64,000 bases of DNA from Flavobacteriales bacterium. Lineage in GTDB: Bacteria > Bacteroidota > Bacteroidia > Flavobacteriales_F > PHOS-HE28. A program made the position numbers and the translations under genes. Below the pieces are notes generated by a model. That model did no database searches. It saw only the letters and a list, made by a program, of their open reading frames with translations, and was not told the origin of the DNA. This document shows positions 34,229-43,288 of this stretch, one piece after another; within the stretch, counting starts at the first letter, position 1; each line of letters starts with the position of its first letter. Where the stretch lies: assembly GCA_016700415.1 (NCBI GenBank), contig CP065018.1, forward strand, positions 2,114,001 to 2,178,000, read 5' to 3'.

Positions 34229-34257
34229 CGAAGATAATGGCTTTTCCGGAAAACCAA
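34229..34257 (-). promoter_or_regulatory. Promoter of the rplM-rpsI-rpsB-tsf operon
   Basis: On the minus strand a TTG -33 element is followed by 18 nt and then the -7 TATCTTCG (34229-34236), a good fit to the Bacteroidota housekeeping promoter. The leader would be about 40 nt. Confidence 0.6.
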
Positions 34258-34281
34258 CAACGGATCGTGGAAACTCGGGTA

Positions 34282-34468
<187 letters not shown>

Positions 34469-34474
34469 GTACGA

Positions 34475-35173
34475 CTACTCCCTACCCCGTTTCTGGGCCA
34501 CGTTCGCCGGTTTCCCGTACTCCGGTACCAGATAGGCCAAGCCGCTGAAGCGGCCTTTGCGGTAATGGCGTTCCGCGCAGCGAGCTAACCCCTTGACGTC
34601 CGGTCGGATATGCGGGAGGTACGTGATCGCAGTGTAGGCTTGCCAGAGGGCTGTCGCTTTGTCCGCGCCGTTGCCGAAAACGATTGTACGTCCTTCCTTC
34701 GGTCGGGCCTCGCACCAGGCCTCGTCCAAGATCAAGGGCGCGGTTTCATCCAGCGGCCTTTCATCCGCCCCGAACGCACGCGTGTACACTTCCATACGGC
34801 GGGCGTCCACCATGGGCATGAGAACGGCATCCGGGCTTTGTTCACCTTGCTCCTCAAGGAATTGGGCCAGCAGCACCTCCAGCGTGCCCATGCCGATCAA
34901 GGGCCTGTCCAAGGCGTAGCACAGGCCTTTTGCCGCGGAAAGACCGATCCGCAGCCCGGTATAGGATCCAGGTCCCGTTCCAACGGCGATAGCATCCAAG
35001 TCCTTCAGACTTCGGCCGGCTTTTTCCATCACCTCCCCGATGAAGACGTTGAGCCGTTCCGCGTGCGACAGTTTTTCGCTGGTGTCCTCACGCCAGGCCA
35101 ACGGACGGGCACCCTCGCTCAGCACCACGGACAGGTGCGGGGTGGCGGTATCGAATGCGAGCAGCAGCGCCAC
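34475..35173 (-). CDS. tsaB: tRNA threonylcarbamoyladenosine biosynthesis protein TsaB
   Basis: 232 residues from a GTG start at 35173 (MALLLAFDTATPHLSVVLSE). The ASKHA-like fold is shown by LLAFDTATPHLSV and the family signature GTGPGSYTGLRIGLSAAKGL. TsaB scaffolds TsaD and TsaE in making t6A37 of ANN-decoding tRNAs. It starts 2 bp after the TolC-family stop, so the two are co-transcribed, an unusual functional pairing. Confidence 0.94.
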   Translation of the reverse strand: MALLLAFDTATPHLSVVLSEGARPLAWREDTSEKLSHAERLNVFIGEVMEKAGRSLKDLDAIAVGTGPGSYTGLRIGLSAAKGLCYALDRPLIGMGTLEVLLAQFLEEQGEQSPDAVLMPMVDARRMEVYTRAFGADERPLDETAPLILDEAWCEARPKEGRTIVFGNGADKATALWQAYTAITYLPHIRPDVKGLARCAERHYRKGRFSGLAYLVPEYGKPANVAQKRGRE

Positions 35174-35175
35174 GG

Positions 35176-36594
35176 TCAGAGGGTTACCGGAATGCCTTGC
35201 AGGATGTCGAGCGACTTCTGCGCCATCAGGTAGGTGTACTTGGCATTGATCAGCTGCGAGGTGCTCTGCTGGAGCCGGGCCTTGGCGACGTTGAGGTCGG
35301 TGGCCGTGATCACATGCTGGTCAAAACGCTCATTGGCCATGCGGAGCGATTCCTCCGAGGCGTCCACGGCGAGCTTCGCGCTGATGTATTGCCGATAAGC
35401 GCCGCGCTGGGCGGTCAGCGCGTTCTGCACGTCCACTTGAAGGGCGTTCCGGCGCTTCAGGAGGTCGTTCTTGGCCCGCTGCTGCTGGATCCGCGCCTGA
35501 TCCGTGGCATAGCGGTTCTGCATGTTGTTGAAGATGGGTATGCTCAAGGTGAAGCCTACGGATTCGTTCAGGTTGTCGTTCAGCTGCTGCGAGAAGGATT
35601 TCACACGGGTGTCCTGGCTGAAATTGGGCGCATAGACCGGCTCACCGCCCCCGGTGGCACCGATCAGGATGGACCCGTCCGGAGTGGGATCGCCGACAGC
35701 CTCCAGATTGCGGCCCGAGTAACCCGTGCCCAATGAGGCATTGAAGGAGAGCGATGGCAGCGCATTGGACCGGGCGATGGCGATGCCACGCTCGGCGCTC
35801 TGTGCACTGAGGTCCGCCTGTGCATAGGCAGGATTGGTGGAGACCACCTTGTTTAGCACCTCTTCGTCGGTAGCCGTGGGCTCCACGATGTTCAATTCGC
35901 TGATCGCCGGGGCGGTGACGTCGAAGGCCTTCTCCTCTTCCGGGGTCAACTGCATCAGCTGGGCCAACGTGAGCTTGGCCTTTTCCGCTTGGATGTTCAA
36001 ATTTTCCGCCGTGTATTCCTCCTGCGCCAACTGCGCCTGGATGTCCAACAGGTCGGCGCGCGCCACCCGGCCGGCGTCGAGCAGGTCTTGGGTCACAGTG
36101 GACTGTTCCCTCGTGGAGGCTGCCTGGTCGTTCGCGGCACGAAGCTGCTCCCGCAGGCCGAGCAGGTCCAAGTAGGCCCGTACCACCGCTGTGCTGATGT
36201 CATTGCGCAGGGACTCCAAGCCCTTCTCCGCCGCTTGCTCGTCCAGCGCGGAACGCTTCAGCACTTGGTGCTTCCGGCCGCTTTGGAACAGCATGACATC
36301 GCTGTTGAGGTAGAGGTTGTTGGTCCGGACACGGTCCGTAGCGAAAGTGTTGGTGTACTGGTCGATGGTCTTCCCCCAGTTGTAACCATGGGTGGCGGCT
36401 CCGTTCAGGTTCGGCAGGAAAGACCAGTACGCCTGCTCGTGGGCATTCGATGCAAGGTCCACGTCCAGCGTCGCGTTGCGCAGGTCCAGGTTGCGCTCCT
36501 GCGCCCGTTGCATGCACTGGTCCAGCGTCCAGGGCTGCTGTCCCACCGCGCCAAGTGCCATAGTGATGGACAAGAGAAGAAAATTGATCCGCAT
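35176..36594 (-). CDS. TolC family outer-membrane efflux protein
   Basis: 472 residues from MRINFLLLSITMALGAVGQ (signal peptide; ATG 36594). Two OEP repeats are recognisable: WTLDQCMQRAQERNLDLRNA at the start and GYNWGKTIDQYTNTFATD, then long coiled helices (LRAANDQAASTREQSTVTQD, QRAKNDLLKRRNALQVDVQN). Trimeric TolC-like channels serve RND or ABC exporters; no adaptor or pump is adjacent. Preceded by one of the best promoters in the window (TTTG, 20 nt, TACTTTTG). Confidence 0.93.
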   Translation of the reverse strand: MRINFLLLSITMALGAVGQQPWTLDQCMQRAQERNLDLRNATLDVDLASNAHEQAYWSFLPNLNGAATHGYNWGKTIDQYTNTFATDRVRTNNLYLNSDVMLFQSGRKHQVLKRSALDEQAAEKGLESLRNDISTAVVRAYLDLLGLREQLRAANDQAASTREQSTVTQDLLDAGRVARADLLDIQAQLAQEEYTAENLNIQAEKAKLTLAQLMQLTPEEEKAFDVTAPAISELNIVEPTATDEEVLNKVVSTNPAYAQADLSAQSAERGIAIARSNALPSLSFNASLGTGYSGRNLEAVGDPTPDGSILIGATGGGEPVYAPNFSQDTRVKSFSQQLNDNLNESVGFTLSIPIFNNMQNRYATDQARIQQQRAKNDLLKRRNALQVDVQNALTAQRGAYRQYISAKLAVDASEESLRMANERFDQHVITATDLNVAKARLQQSTSQLINAKYTYLMAQKSLDILQGIPVTL

Positions 36595-36626
36595 AGGTCG
36601 GGTTCGGCCATTGGGAAGGCCCGAAG

Positions 36627-36658
36627 CAAAAGTAGCCGCGTGGGAATGCAGCATCAAA
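36627..36658 (-). promoter_or_regulatory. Promoter of the tolC-tsaB operon
   Basis: On the minus strand: TTTG, a 20-nt spacer, then TACTTTTG (36627-36634), a near-ideal Bacteroidota -33/-7 pair, with about 25 nt of leader before the ATG at 36594. Confidence 0.7.
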
Positions 36659-36748
36659 CCTATGGGATGAGCGGTAAAAGAAACGTGCGGATGGCGCGGG
36701 TCAGCAACTCAACGCACAGGAAAGCGGACGCGACCGCTGATATCGGGC

Positions 36749-37969
36749 TCACATGCCCGTGATGCGCACCTCAACGCGACGGTTGGCTTCGCTCTCGGTC
36801 CTGCTCTTCGGTTCAGGGAAAAGCATGTGCGCATTGCCCAGGCCCACATAAGAGAGGCGCGAAGGATCCACATCGTTGATGAGGAGGAAGTTGTAGACCG
36901 TCTGTGCGCGCTCGGTGCTCAACTCCACGAATTCATTCGTGTTCTTCTTGTAAGTGGGGCCGTTCACATGGCCCTGGATCTCCACTTTTGTCGAAGGGTT
37001 CTGCTCCATAAAATGCAAGAGCAAGTAAAGCGAGCCTTCGGAACTCCGCATCACTTTGCTGTCATTCCCCACAAAGCGGATGTCGTCCAACACCACCCGT
37101 GCTCCCGGCTTGATGGGCGTGAGCTTGATGTTCACCTGTAGCTGCTCATCTCCGGAGGGCTTAACACGATCGGTCTGGAACATGTAGCCCTTCCTCAGGC
37201 AGTTGATCCGCAGTTTCCGGTAGTTGTCCATCCGGAACTCATAATGGCTCTTCCCCTTGGCCTCCACGATGGAATCGAAGCGCATGCCCTCCACCGTGAG
37301 GGCAGCGTTCACGGGGGCGCCTGTGGACGCGTCAGTGATGTCGATCAGAAGTGTTTGGGGCAACACCACAACCGCTGGCGGAGGTGGCGGGGGATCATAG
37401 TGGAAGTGCAAGGTGAACCCGTCCCTGGGCCGGTCCTGATAGTCCACCAGCAGATAGAGCAGTTCGCCGTCCTCCACTTCTATTGCACGGCTGTAGGAAG
37501 TGCCCACGCCGGAGCGCACGAAATCGTTCTCGGCGTCCTCGCTCAGGCCGCACATCGAGTTCAGGCTCTTGTCGTTCCTTGAAATGTTGCTTCGTACAGG
37601 TTGTACTTCCCTATTAGCGATCTTGCTACAGATGTCCGGAACGGCACCCTGAAAGAGCAGGAAGTCGATGTCATCCTCGGGATCCTTCGGAATGATGTCG
37701 AAGGTGAGCGTGGTCTTCACCGGTGCTCGGAACACATACCATGTGGAGTGATGCTCCCGCTCCAACCATTGGAGGTCCGTCGCCGGATTTTCCTTGATCT
37801 CCAGGATATTTCCGAAACCACGGCCGGGGCGGTCGCACACCAGGATGGAGTCCTTGATGAAGATCGCTCCCACGCAATCACCCGGGTCCGTTGGACGGAC
37901 CTGGGCTTGCACCGCCGACATCAGCGGCAGGCAAAGGAGCAGGGTGCGATATGGTGCTGTGGAACGCAA
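36749..37969 (-). CDS. OmpA family outer-membrane/peptidoglycan-binding protein
   Basis: 406 residues from a TTG start at 37969; the leader MRSTAPYRTLLLCLPLMSAVQA is a good signal peptide. The N-terminal domain (about 25-190) is a PPC-like beta sandwich with several Cys (CVGAIFIKDSILVCDRPG, DFLLFQGAVPDICSKI), then a Pro-rich linker (YDPPPPPPAVV) and a CarboxypepD-like domain (IDITDASTGAPVNAALTVEG). The C-terminal OmpA domain shows TKVEIQGHVNGPTYKKNTNE, LSTERAQTVYNFLL and NRRVEVRI. It anchors the outer membrane to peptidoglycan. Monocistronic to judge by its 91-bp upstream-gene gap. Confidence 0.92.
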   Translation of the reverse strand: MRSTAPYRTLLLCLPLMSAVQAQVRPTDPGDCVGAIFIKDSILVCDRPGRGFGNILEIKENPATDLQWLEREHHSTWYVFRAPVKTTLTFDIIPKDPEDDIDFLLFQGAVPDICSKIANREVQPVRSNISRNDKSLNSMCGLSEDAENDFVRSGVGTSYSRAIEVEDGELLYLLVDYQDRPRDGFTLHFHYDPPPPPPAVVVLPQTLLIDITDASTGAPVNAALTVEGMRFDSIVEAKGKSHYEFRMDNYRKLRINCLRKGYMFQTDRVKPSGDEQLQVNIKLTPIKPGARVVLDDIRFVGNDSKVMRSSEGSLYLLLHFMEQNPSTKVEIQGHVNGPTYKKNTNEFVELSTERAQTVYNFLLINDVDPSRLSYVGLGNAHMLFPEPKSRTESEANRRVEVRITGM

Positions 37970-37993
37970 CGTGGAAAATTGGCAACGCCCTTC

Positions 37994-40732
37994 CTACGCA
38001 GGTGTGTAGCTGAGGTTACTTCCCAACCAACGCTCCATCCATTCCGTGCTCTCGCCCTTGCGCCGAGCGAGGTCGTTGATCTGGTCTTTGCCCACACGGC
38101 CCACGCCGAAGTATTTGCTGCGTGGATGTGCGAAGTACCAGCCGCTAACCGCTGCCGTGGGATACATCGCCAGCCCTTCCGTGAGCTTGATACCGGTGTG
38201 TTTCTCCGCGTCCAGCAGGCGGAAGATCTCAGGCTTCTCCGTGTGGTCCGGGCAGGCGGGGTAACCCGCAGCGGGGCGCACACCATCGTAATTTTCCTTG
38301 ATCAGCTCCTCGTTGCTGAGTTGCTCCGCGCTGGCATAGCCCCAGATCTCCTTGCGCACCACCTCGTGCAGCTTCTCAGCGAAGGCCTCCGCCAAGCGGT
38401 CGCCCAAGGCCTTGCACATGATGGCGCTGTAATCGTCACCGGCCTCCTCGAACTGCTTCGCACGCTCTTCCACGCCATGCCCCGTGGTGACGGCGAATGC
38501 ACCGATGTGGTCCGCGATACCGCTTTCCTTCGGGGCGATGAAGTCGGCATTCGCAGTGTAGGGAACACCGGGTGCTTTCTTCGACTGCTGTCGCAGTGTG
38601 TGAAAGGTGCCGATGACCTCCTTCCGGCTTTCATCCTTGTACACATCCACATCGTCACCCACGGAATTCGCTGGCCAGATGCCCGCCACGCCGTGCGCCT
38701 TGAACCATTGCTCCTTCACCAAGTGATCAAGCATCTTCAGTGCGTCGGCGTGCAGCTTGGAAGCTTCCTTGCCTACCACGGGATCGGTGAGGATCTTCGG
38801 GTATTTACCTGCGAGTTCCCACGCTTGGAAGAAGGGGGTCCAATCGAGGTAGGGCACGAGGTCCTTCAGCGGGAAGTTGCGGAAGGTGAAGACGCCGGTG
38901 CTGCGCGGTTTCACGGGTGGCTCGGCCTTCCAATCGATCGTGAAGCGCTTCTCCCGTGACTCCGCGATCGGGATGAATTCCTTTTCACGCTGCTGCGTGG
39001 CGTAGTGCTCGCGCACGGTCTCGTACTCTTCGGCGATGCGCTTCACGAAAGCATCGTGCGTGGCAGGGCTGAGCAATTCGCTCACCGCGGGGACGCAACG
39101 CGAGGCATCGATCACATGCACCACGGGCTTGCTGTAGTGCGGCGCGATGCGCACGGCGGTATGTACGCGGCTTGTGGTGGCCCCGCCGATCAATAGCGGA
39201 AGCTCGAAGCCTTCGCGCTCCATCTCCTTCGCCACGTGGGCCATCTCGTCGAGGGAAGGTGTGATCAAGCCGCTTAGGCCGATCACGTCCACCTTCATTT
39301 CGCGCGCAGTCTTTAGGATGGTCGCGCTCTGCACCATCACGCCGAGGTCGATCACCTGCCAGCCGTTGCAGGCGAGGATCACACCCACGATGTTCTTGCC
39401 GATGTCATGCACGTCGCCTTTCACGGTAGCGAGCAATACCTTCTTCGGTCCGTCATTGCGGTTCTGCACGATCGGAACACCGAAGCTGTCCTTGAGCACC
39501 TCGGCCTCGGAGCCTTCGTTGTTCTTCTTGTATTCCTCGAGGAAGGGTTCGAGATAGGCCACGGCCTGCTTCATCACACGGGCGCTCTTCACCACTTGTG
39601 GCAGGAACATCTTGCCCGCGCCGAAGAGATCGCCTACCACGGTCATACCCGCCATAAGCGGCCCTTCGATCACTTTCACGGGATCCAAAAGTTCTTTGCG
39701 CGCTTCCTCGGTGTCTTCCACGATGAAGTCCGTGGTGCCGTGCACCAGCGCGTGACGCAGACGATCCCTCACGTCTCCTTCACGCCAGCTCAGGTCCTGC
39801 GCATTGCTCTTCGCGCCGCCGCCTTTGAACTGTTCGGCAAGCGTTACCAAGCGTTCGGTGGAGTCGGGCCTGCGCGCGAACAGCACGTCCTCCACGTGTT
39901 CCAGCAATTCCTTCGGGATGTCGTCGTACACGCCGATCTGGCCCGCGTTCACGATACCCATGTCCATCCCCGCTTGGATCGCGTGGTAGAGGAATGCGGT
40001 GTGCATGGCCTCGCGCACGGGCTCGTTACCGCGGAAGCTGAAGCTGATGTTGCTCACGCCGCCGCTCACCAATACCCCGGGCAGGTTCTGCTTGATCCAC
40101 TTCACCGCCGCGATGTAGTCGATGGCGTAGCGATCATGCTCGCTCATTCCCGTGGCCACGGTGAGGATGTTCGGGTCGATGATGATGTCGTGCGGTGCGA
40201 AGCCGATCTTTTTCGTGAGCAGGTCATACACGCGTTGCGCGATGGCGATACGTCGTTCGTAGCTGTCGGCCTGGCCTTTCTCGTCAAAGCACATCACCAC
40301 CACGGCGGCACCTAATCGTTTCACGGTGCGGGCATGGTCGATGAACTCCTCCTCCCCTTCCTTCAGGCTGATGGAATTGGCGATGCCCTTGCCCTGCAAG
40401 CATTTCAGGCCGGTCTCGATCACGCTGAACTTGCTGCTGTCGATCATTACCGGCACGCGCGCAATGTCCGGCTCAGCCGCGATGAGGTTGATGAATTTGC
40501 GCATGGCCTCCACGCCGTCGATTAGCCCCTCGTCGAGGTTCACATCGATCACCTGCGCGCCGTTCTCCACCTGCTGGCGCGCCACGCGCACGGCCTCATC
40601 GTAGTTGCCGTCCTTGATGAGACGCCGGAACAGCGCGCTGCCCGTGACGTTGGTGCGCTCACCGATGTTGATGAAGTTGGAACCGGGGAAGATGCGGAGC
40701 GGCTCTAGGCCGGAGTAAGTTGGAATGCTCAT
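37994..40732 (-). CDS. metH: Cobalamin-dependent methionine synthase, folate/B12/activation part
   Basis: 912 residues. Domains in order: methyltetrahydrofolate-binding (FINIGERTNVTGSALFRRLI, DVNLDEGLIDG), the B12-binding cap, the Rossmann B12 domain with the cobalt-ligating motif GDVHDIGKNIVGVILACNGW, and the C-terminal AdoMet-dependent reactivation domain (DWTPFFQAWELAGKYP, RPAAGYPACPDHTEK). It lacks the homocysteine-binding domain, which is the separate gene upstream. The 132-bp gap holds a repeat element. Both parts appear complete, so this is a true split enzyme, as seen in other Bacteroidota. Confidence 0.95.
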   Translation of the reverse strand: MSIPTYSGLEPLRIFPGSNFINIGERTNVTGSALFRRLIKDGNYDEAVRVARQQVENGAQVIDVNLDEGLIDGVEAMRKFINLIAAEPDIARVPVMIDSSKFSVIETGLKCLQGKGIANSISLKEGEEEFIDHARTVKRLGAAVVVMCFDEKGQADSYERRIAIAQRVYDLLTKKIGFAPHDIIIDPNILTVATGMSEHDRYAIDYIAAVKWIKQNLPGVLVSGGVSNISFSFRGNEPVREAMHTAFLYHAIQAGMDMGIVNAGQIGVYDDIPKELLEHVEDVLFARRPDSTERLVTLAEQFKGGGAKSNAQDLSWREGDVRDRLRHALVHGTTDFIVEDTEEARKELLDPVKVIEGPLMAGMTVVGDLFGAGKMFLPQVVKSARVMKQAVAYLEPFLEEYKKNNEGSEAEVLKDSFGVPIVQNRNDGPKKVLLATVKGDVHDIGKNIVGVILACNGWQVIDLGVMVQSATILKTAREMKVDVIGLSGLITPSLDEMAHVAKEMEREGFELPLLIGGATTSRVHTAVRIAPHYSKPVVHVIDASRCVPAVSELLSPATHDAFVKRIAEEYETVREHYATQQREKEFIPIAESREKRFTIDWKAEPPVKPRSTGVFTFRNFPLKDLVPYLDWTPFFQAWELAGKYPKILTDPVVGKEASKLHADALKMLDHLVKEQWFKAHGVAGIWPANSVGDDVDVYKDESRKEVIGTFHTLRQQSKKAPGVPYTANADFIAPKESGIADHIGAFAVTTGHGVEERAKQFEEAGDDYSAIMCKALGDRLAEAFAEKLHEVVRKEIWGYASAEQLSNEELIKENYDGVRPAAGYPACPDHTEKPEIFRLLDAEKHTGIKLTEGLAMYPTAAVSGWYFAHPRSKYFGVGRVGKDQINDLARRKGESTEWMERWLGSNLSYTPA

Positions 40733-40740
40733 TGATTTTT

Positions 40741-40823
40741 CACCACAGAGGCACAGAGGTCACAGGGAGTAATTTGAGTCGTGAGTCGTGAGTCGTGAGT
40801 CGTGAGTCAGGAGTCGTGAGTCC
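40741..40823. repeat. Composite repeat in the gap of split metH
   Basis: Begins CACCACAGAGGCACAGAGG (40741-40760) and continues with the 7-mer GAGTCGT repeated about five times (40776-40823), one unit being GAGTCAG. Only one CACAGAG-type end is evident. A small hairpin, TCTCCGTCGGAGA, follows near 40838-40850. Confidence 0.72.
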
Positions 40824-40864
40824 GTTAGTTGAGGGTCTCCGTCGGAGAACGCCCCAATCACCAT

Positions 40865-41866
40865 TCAAGCGATGACGGTAATTTGACGCGGTGCATGCTT
40901 CGCTGCTTCTTCCGCCAGCGCCGCGATATGCTCCGGCGTGGTGCCGCAGCAACCGCCCACGATGTTCACCAAGCCGTCCTTCATGAACTCACCGACCAAA
41001 CGTGCAGTTACCTCAGCGGTTTCGCGGTACTCGCCCATCTGGTCCGGCAGGCCGGCGTTCGGATAAACACTGACAAAGCACGGTGCCTGTTCCGCCAGCA
41101 CTTGCAGGTAAGGTCGCATCTGCGCCGCACCCAGTGCGCAGTTCAGTCCGATGCTGAAGAGCGGCACGTGTGCCATGCTGATCATGAAGGCGTCGATGGT
41201 CTGGCCGCTCAGGGTGCGACCGCTGGCATCGGTGATGGTGACGCTGCACATCAGCGGAAGTCGCAAGCCGCGTTTGTCGAAGACTTCTTCAATGGCGAAG
41301 AAGGCCGCCTTGGCGTTGAGCGTATCGAAGATGGTTTCCACCAGCAGCAGGTCGGCACCGCCTTCCATCAATGCGTCCACCTGCTCCGTGTAGGCCGTCA
41401 CCAATTCATCAAAGGTCACGGCGCGGAAACCGGGGTCGTTCACATCGGGCGAGAGCGACGCCGTGCGGTTCGTGGGACCGATGGAACCGGCCACGAAGCG
41501 CGGCTTGCCGGGGTCCTTTGCTGTGAACTTTTCGCAAGCGGCTTTTGCCAACTGTGCGGAACGCAGGTTGATGTCGCGCACCAAATGCTCGCACTTGTGT
41601 TCGGCTTGCGCGATGCTGGTGCCGCTAAAAGTGTTGGTCTCGATGATGTCCGCACCGGCTTCCAAGTACTGCTCGTGGATGCGCGAGATCGCCTCCGGGC
41701 GGGAGAGCGAGAGCAGGTCGTTGTTGCCTTGCAGCAAAATGCTATGCGCTTCCATGCCTGTCGGATGGAAGTCCTCCTCCTTCAGCCCCAGCCGCTGGAT
41801 CATGGTGCCCATGGCACCGTCCAGCACGAGAATGCGCTCTTGCGCGAGTTGTTCGATCGTCTTCAT
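40865..41866 (-). CDS. metH: Homocysteine S-methyltransferase part of split methionine synthase
   Basis: 333 residues. Starts MKTIEQLAQERILVLDGAMG; the homocysteine-binding fold shows GAMGTMIQRLGL, ETNTFSGTSIAQAEH, FVAGSIGPTNRTASLSPDVN and the zinc-binding Cys pair in VNIVGGCCGTTPEHIAALAE plus SIGLNCALGA. It methylates homocysteine with the B12 domain of the downstream protein. Preceded by a SAM-I riboswitch and terminator, so expression should fall when S-adenosylmethionine is plentiful. Confidence 0.95.
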   Translation of the reverse strand: MKTIEQLAQERILVLDGAMGTMIQRLGLKEEDFHPTGMEAHSILLQGNNDLLSLSRPEAISRIHEQYLEAGADIIETNTFSGTSIAQAEHKCEHLVRDINLRSAQLAKAACEKFTAKDPGKPRFVAGSIGPTNRTASLSPDVNDPGFRAVTFDELVTAYTEQVDALMEGGADLLLVETIFDTLNAKAAFFAIEEVFDKRGLRLPLMCSVTITDASGRTLSGQTIDAFMISMAHVPLFSIGLNCALGAAQMRPYLQVLAEQAPCFVSVYPNAGLPDQMGEYRETAEVTARLVGEFMKDGLVNIVGGCCGTTPEHIAALAEEAAKHAPRQITVIA

Positions 41867-41896
41867 TTCATCACATCACCTCCCCCAAAAACAAAA

Positions 41897-41925
41897 ACAC
41901 CTCATCCGATGGCCGGATGAGGTGT
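41897..41925 (-). terminator. Riboswitch expression-platform terminator
   Basis: On the minus strand ACACCTCATCCG, loop GCCAT, CGGATGAGGTGT, then TTTTGTTTTT. A strong intrinsic terminator between the SAM aptamer and the metH start at 41866. Confidence 0.92.
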
Positions 41926-41957
41926 CAATGCTCGGGAAAGCACAGGTCTCGATCACG

Positions 41958-42086
41958 GCTCATCTTTCGCCTCACATCGGTCTGTATCACCGATGCTCGG
42001 AGCTGGATTTAGCACCTTCTCGATGGTACACATCGAACGGTTGCCAAGGCTTCACAGGGCCAGTCCCTCTGCCTTTCTTGATAAGC
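41958..42086 (-). promoter_or_regulatory. SAM-I (S-box) riboswitch aptamer
   Basis: On the minus strand the conserved S-box blocks occur in order: P1 GCTTATC pairing with GATGAGC at the 3' end, AGAAAGGCAGAGGGACTGGC, CCTGTGAAGCC, GGCAACC, and AAGGTGCTAAATCCAGC, then CGAAAGATGAGC. This matches the SAM-I family, which binds S-adenosylmethionine and favours the downstream terminator. It is coherent with the methionine synthase genes downstream. The remaining bases of 41867-42256 hold the promoter and a CGCAGATG-type repeat near 42126-42160, and no gene. Confidence 0.95.
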
Positions 42087-42107
42087 TCAATGGAAAAGAA
42101 CGAGGGG

Positions 42108-42115
42108 CAAAGATA
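42108..42115 (-). promoter_or_regulatory. -7 element of the metH/riboswitch transcript
   Basis: TATCTTTG on the minus strand, perfect TAnnTTTG, placing the transcription start about 15 nt before helix P1 of the riboswitch. No good -33 found. Confidence 0.55.
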
Positions 42116-42256
42116 GGTAGTGAATACAAGCCGCAGATGGACGCCGATAGACGCAGATGAATGCACGCCCGCACCAGTCAGCAGCTACCCTTATTCTCCC
42201 GAGGTCGTGGGATAAAGCATTTGCTCACTCCGAGCCTTCCGAGGATCAAGAACCGC

Positions 42257-42694
42257 TCACTTCCCCTTCGGCTCCGCATCGAAATTCACCATCCAGTTGA
42301 TCCCGAATCTATCCGAGAACATCCCGAAGTACGCGCCCCAGAACGTATCCGCCAGCGGCATGGTGACCTTCCCTCCAGCGGACAATCCGTTGAAGAGCTT
42401 GTCGGCCTCGGCCTTGCTGTGCGCGTTGATGGAGATCGAGAAGTTGTTGCCTTGCGTCACCTTCGGTCCGTTGCTGATGGTGTCACTGCCCATGAGCGCG
42501 GCTCCTTCGCCGATGGGATAGGAAACGTGCATTACCCGCTGCTTGTCCGCATCGGATACGGGCATTTTGGGATCGGGGGGCATTTCCCCGAAACGGCTGA
42601 TCATGGCGAACTCTCCGCCGAAAACGGACTTGTAGAAGGTGAAGGCGGCTTCGCAGTTGCCGTCGAAAGTGAGGTAGGTGACGAGCTCTGGCAT
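42257..42694 (-). CDS. VOC-superfamily (PhnB/YjdN-like) protein
   Basis: 145 residues. Opens MPELVTYLTFDGNCEAAFTF, YKSVFGGEF, typical of PhnB-like glyoxalase/bleomycin-resistance folds, and closes with WGAYFGMFSDRFGINWMVNF. Such proteins form beta-alpha-beta-beta-beta modules that often bind metal; this subfamily has no firm function and lacks an obvious full metal triad. A perfect -7 (TAATTTTG, 42723-42730) lies 28 bp upstream, so it has its own transcript. Confidence 0.9.
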   Translation of the reverse strand: MPELVTYLTFDGNCEAAFTFYKSVFGGEFAMISRFGEMPPDPKMPVSDADKQRVMHVSYPIGEGAALMGSDTISNGPKVTQGNNFSISINAHSKAEADKLFNGLSAGGKVTMPLADTFWGAYFGMFSDRFGINWMVNFDAEPKGK

Positions 42695-42722
42695 GATCGT
42701 TCGAGTTGGGTTTTTGGAGAAC

Positions 42723-42730
42723 CAAAATTA
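42723..42730 (-). promoter_or_regulatory. -7 element of the VOC-protein gene
   Basis: TAATTTTG on the minus strand, about 22 nt of leader; a TTTG lies 24 nt further upstream, slightly longer than the usual spacer. Confidence 0.5.
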
Positions 42731-42823
42731 CTACCGTCGCCTTATGGTGAATGCCAAATAAGTCCACGGATCTCACGCGCGATACACGGAAAAATGGCAG
42801 GTGCAGGAAGGTTCGCCTACGGC

Positions 42824-43270
42824 TTAAAAACTCAGCGCTACCAATACCGCCAAGACCACTCCGGGAGCCAAGCTCACAAGCCAACGAGTGCCCAGTTCAT
42901 CCTTCCGCATAAAGGCATAAACGGCTTCGCACATGGCGGAAAGGCCGAGCACCATAAAGACCAGCGTGCGGGCATGGAAGGTGATACCTTGCTCCGAAAC
43001 GATCGTGAATGTGAACCAGATCGCGATCAACACGGCGAAGAACCATTGCGCAGCGAAGGTCGTGGCGCGATGCCGCACTAATCCGGAAAGATCCGACGCG
43101 GCTCGGCAGTTCGCCGTGAGATAGAGGTTGGCAGCGGCAAGTCCTTCCAACCAGATCGGCGCAGGCTTGCCCAAGGCCAGCAATCCAGCCCAGCCGAGCA
43201 ACATCAGCATCGCCACCGGCCACGCGAACCGGTATACCGAGGGTTCGTAGAGGCGGGGATAGGTTTTCAT
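42824..43270 (-). CDS. Small integral membrane protein, hypothetical
   Basis: 148 residues with four predicted TM helices: VAMLMLLGWAGLLALG, a less polar AANLYLTANC region, FAAQWFFAVLIAIWFTFTIV, LVFMVLGLSAMCEAVYAF and LVSLAPGVVLAVLVALSF. The N-terminus MKTYPRLYEPSVYRF is polar. No family recognised. It follows the antitoxin-like gene by 18 bp on the same strand, the position where a toxin gene would be expected, but it has no toxin features. Confidence 0.8.
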   Translation of the reverse strand: MKTYPRLYEPSVYRFAWPVAMLMLLGWAGLLALGKPAPIWLEGLAAANLYLTANCRAASDLSGLVRHRATTFAAQWFFAVLIAIWFTFTIVSEQGITFHARTLVFMVLGLSAMCEAVYAFMRKDELGTRWLVSLAPGVVLAVLVALSF

Positions 43271-43288
43271 TGTTGGTCGTTTGCCTTG

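Noticed and set aside
37994..41866. metH as a frameshifted pseudogene
   Set aside because: The two parts are separated by 132 bp, each has its own ATG and complete domains, and split MetH is known in Bacteroidota.
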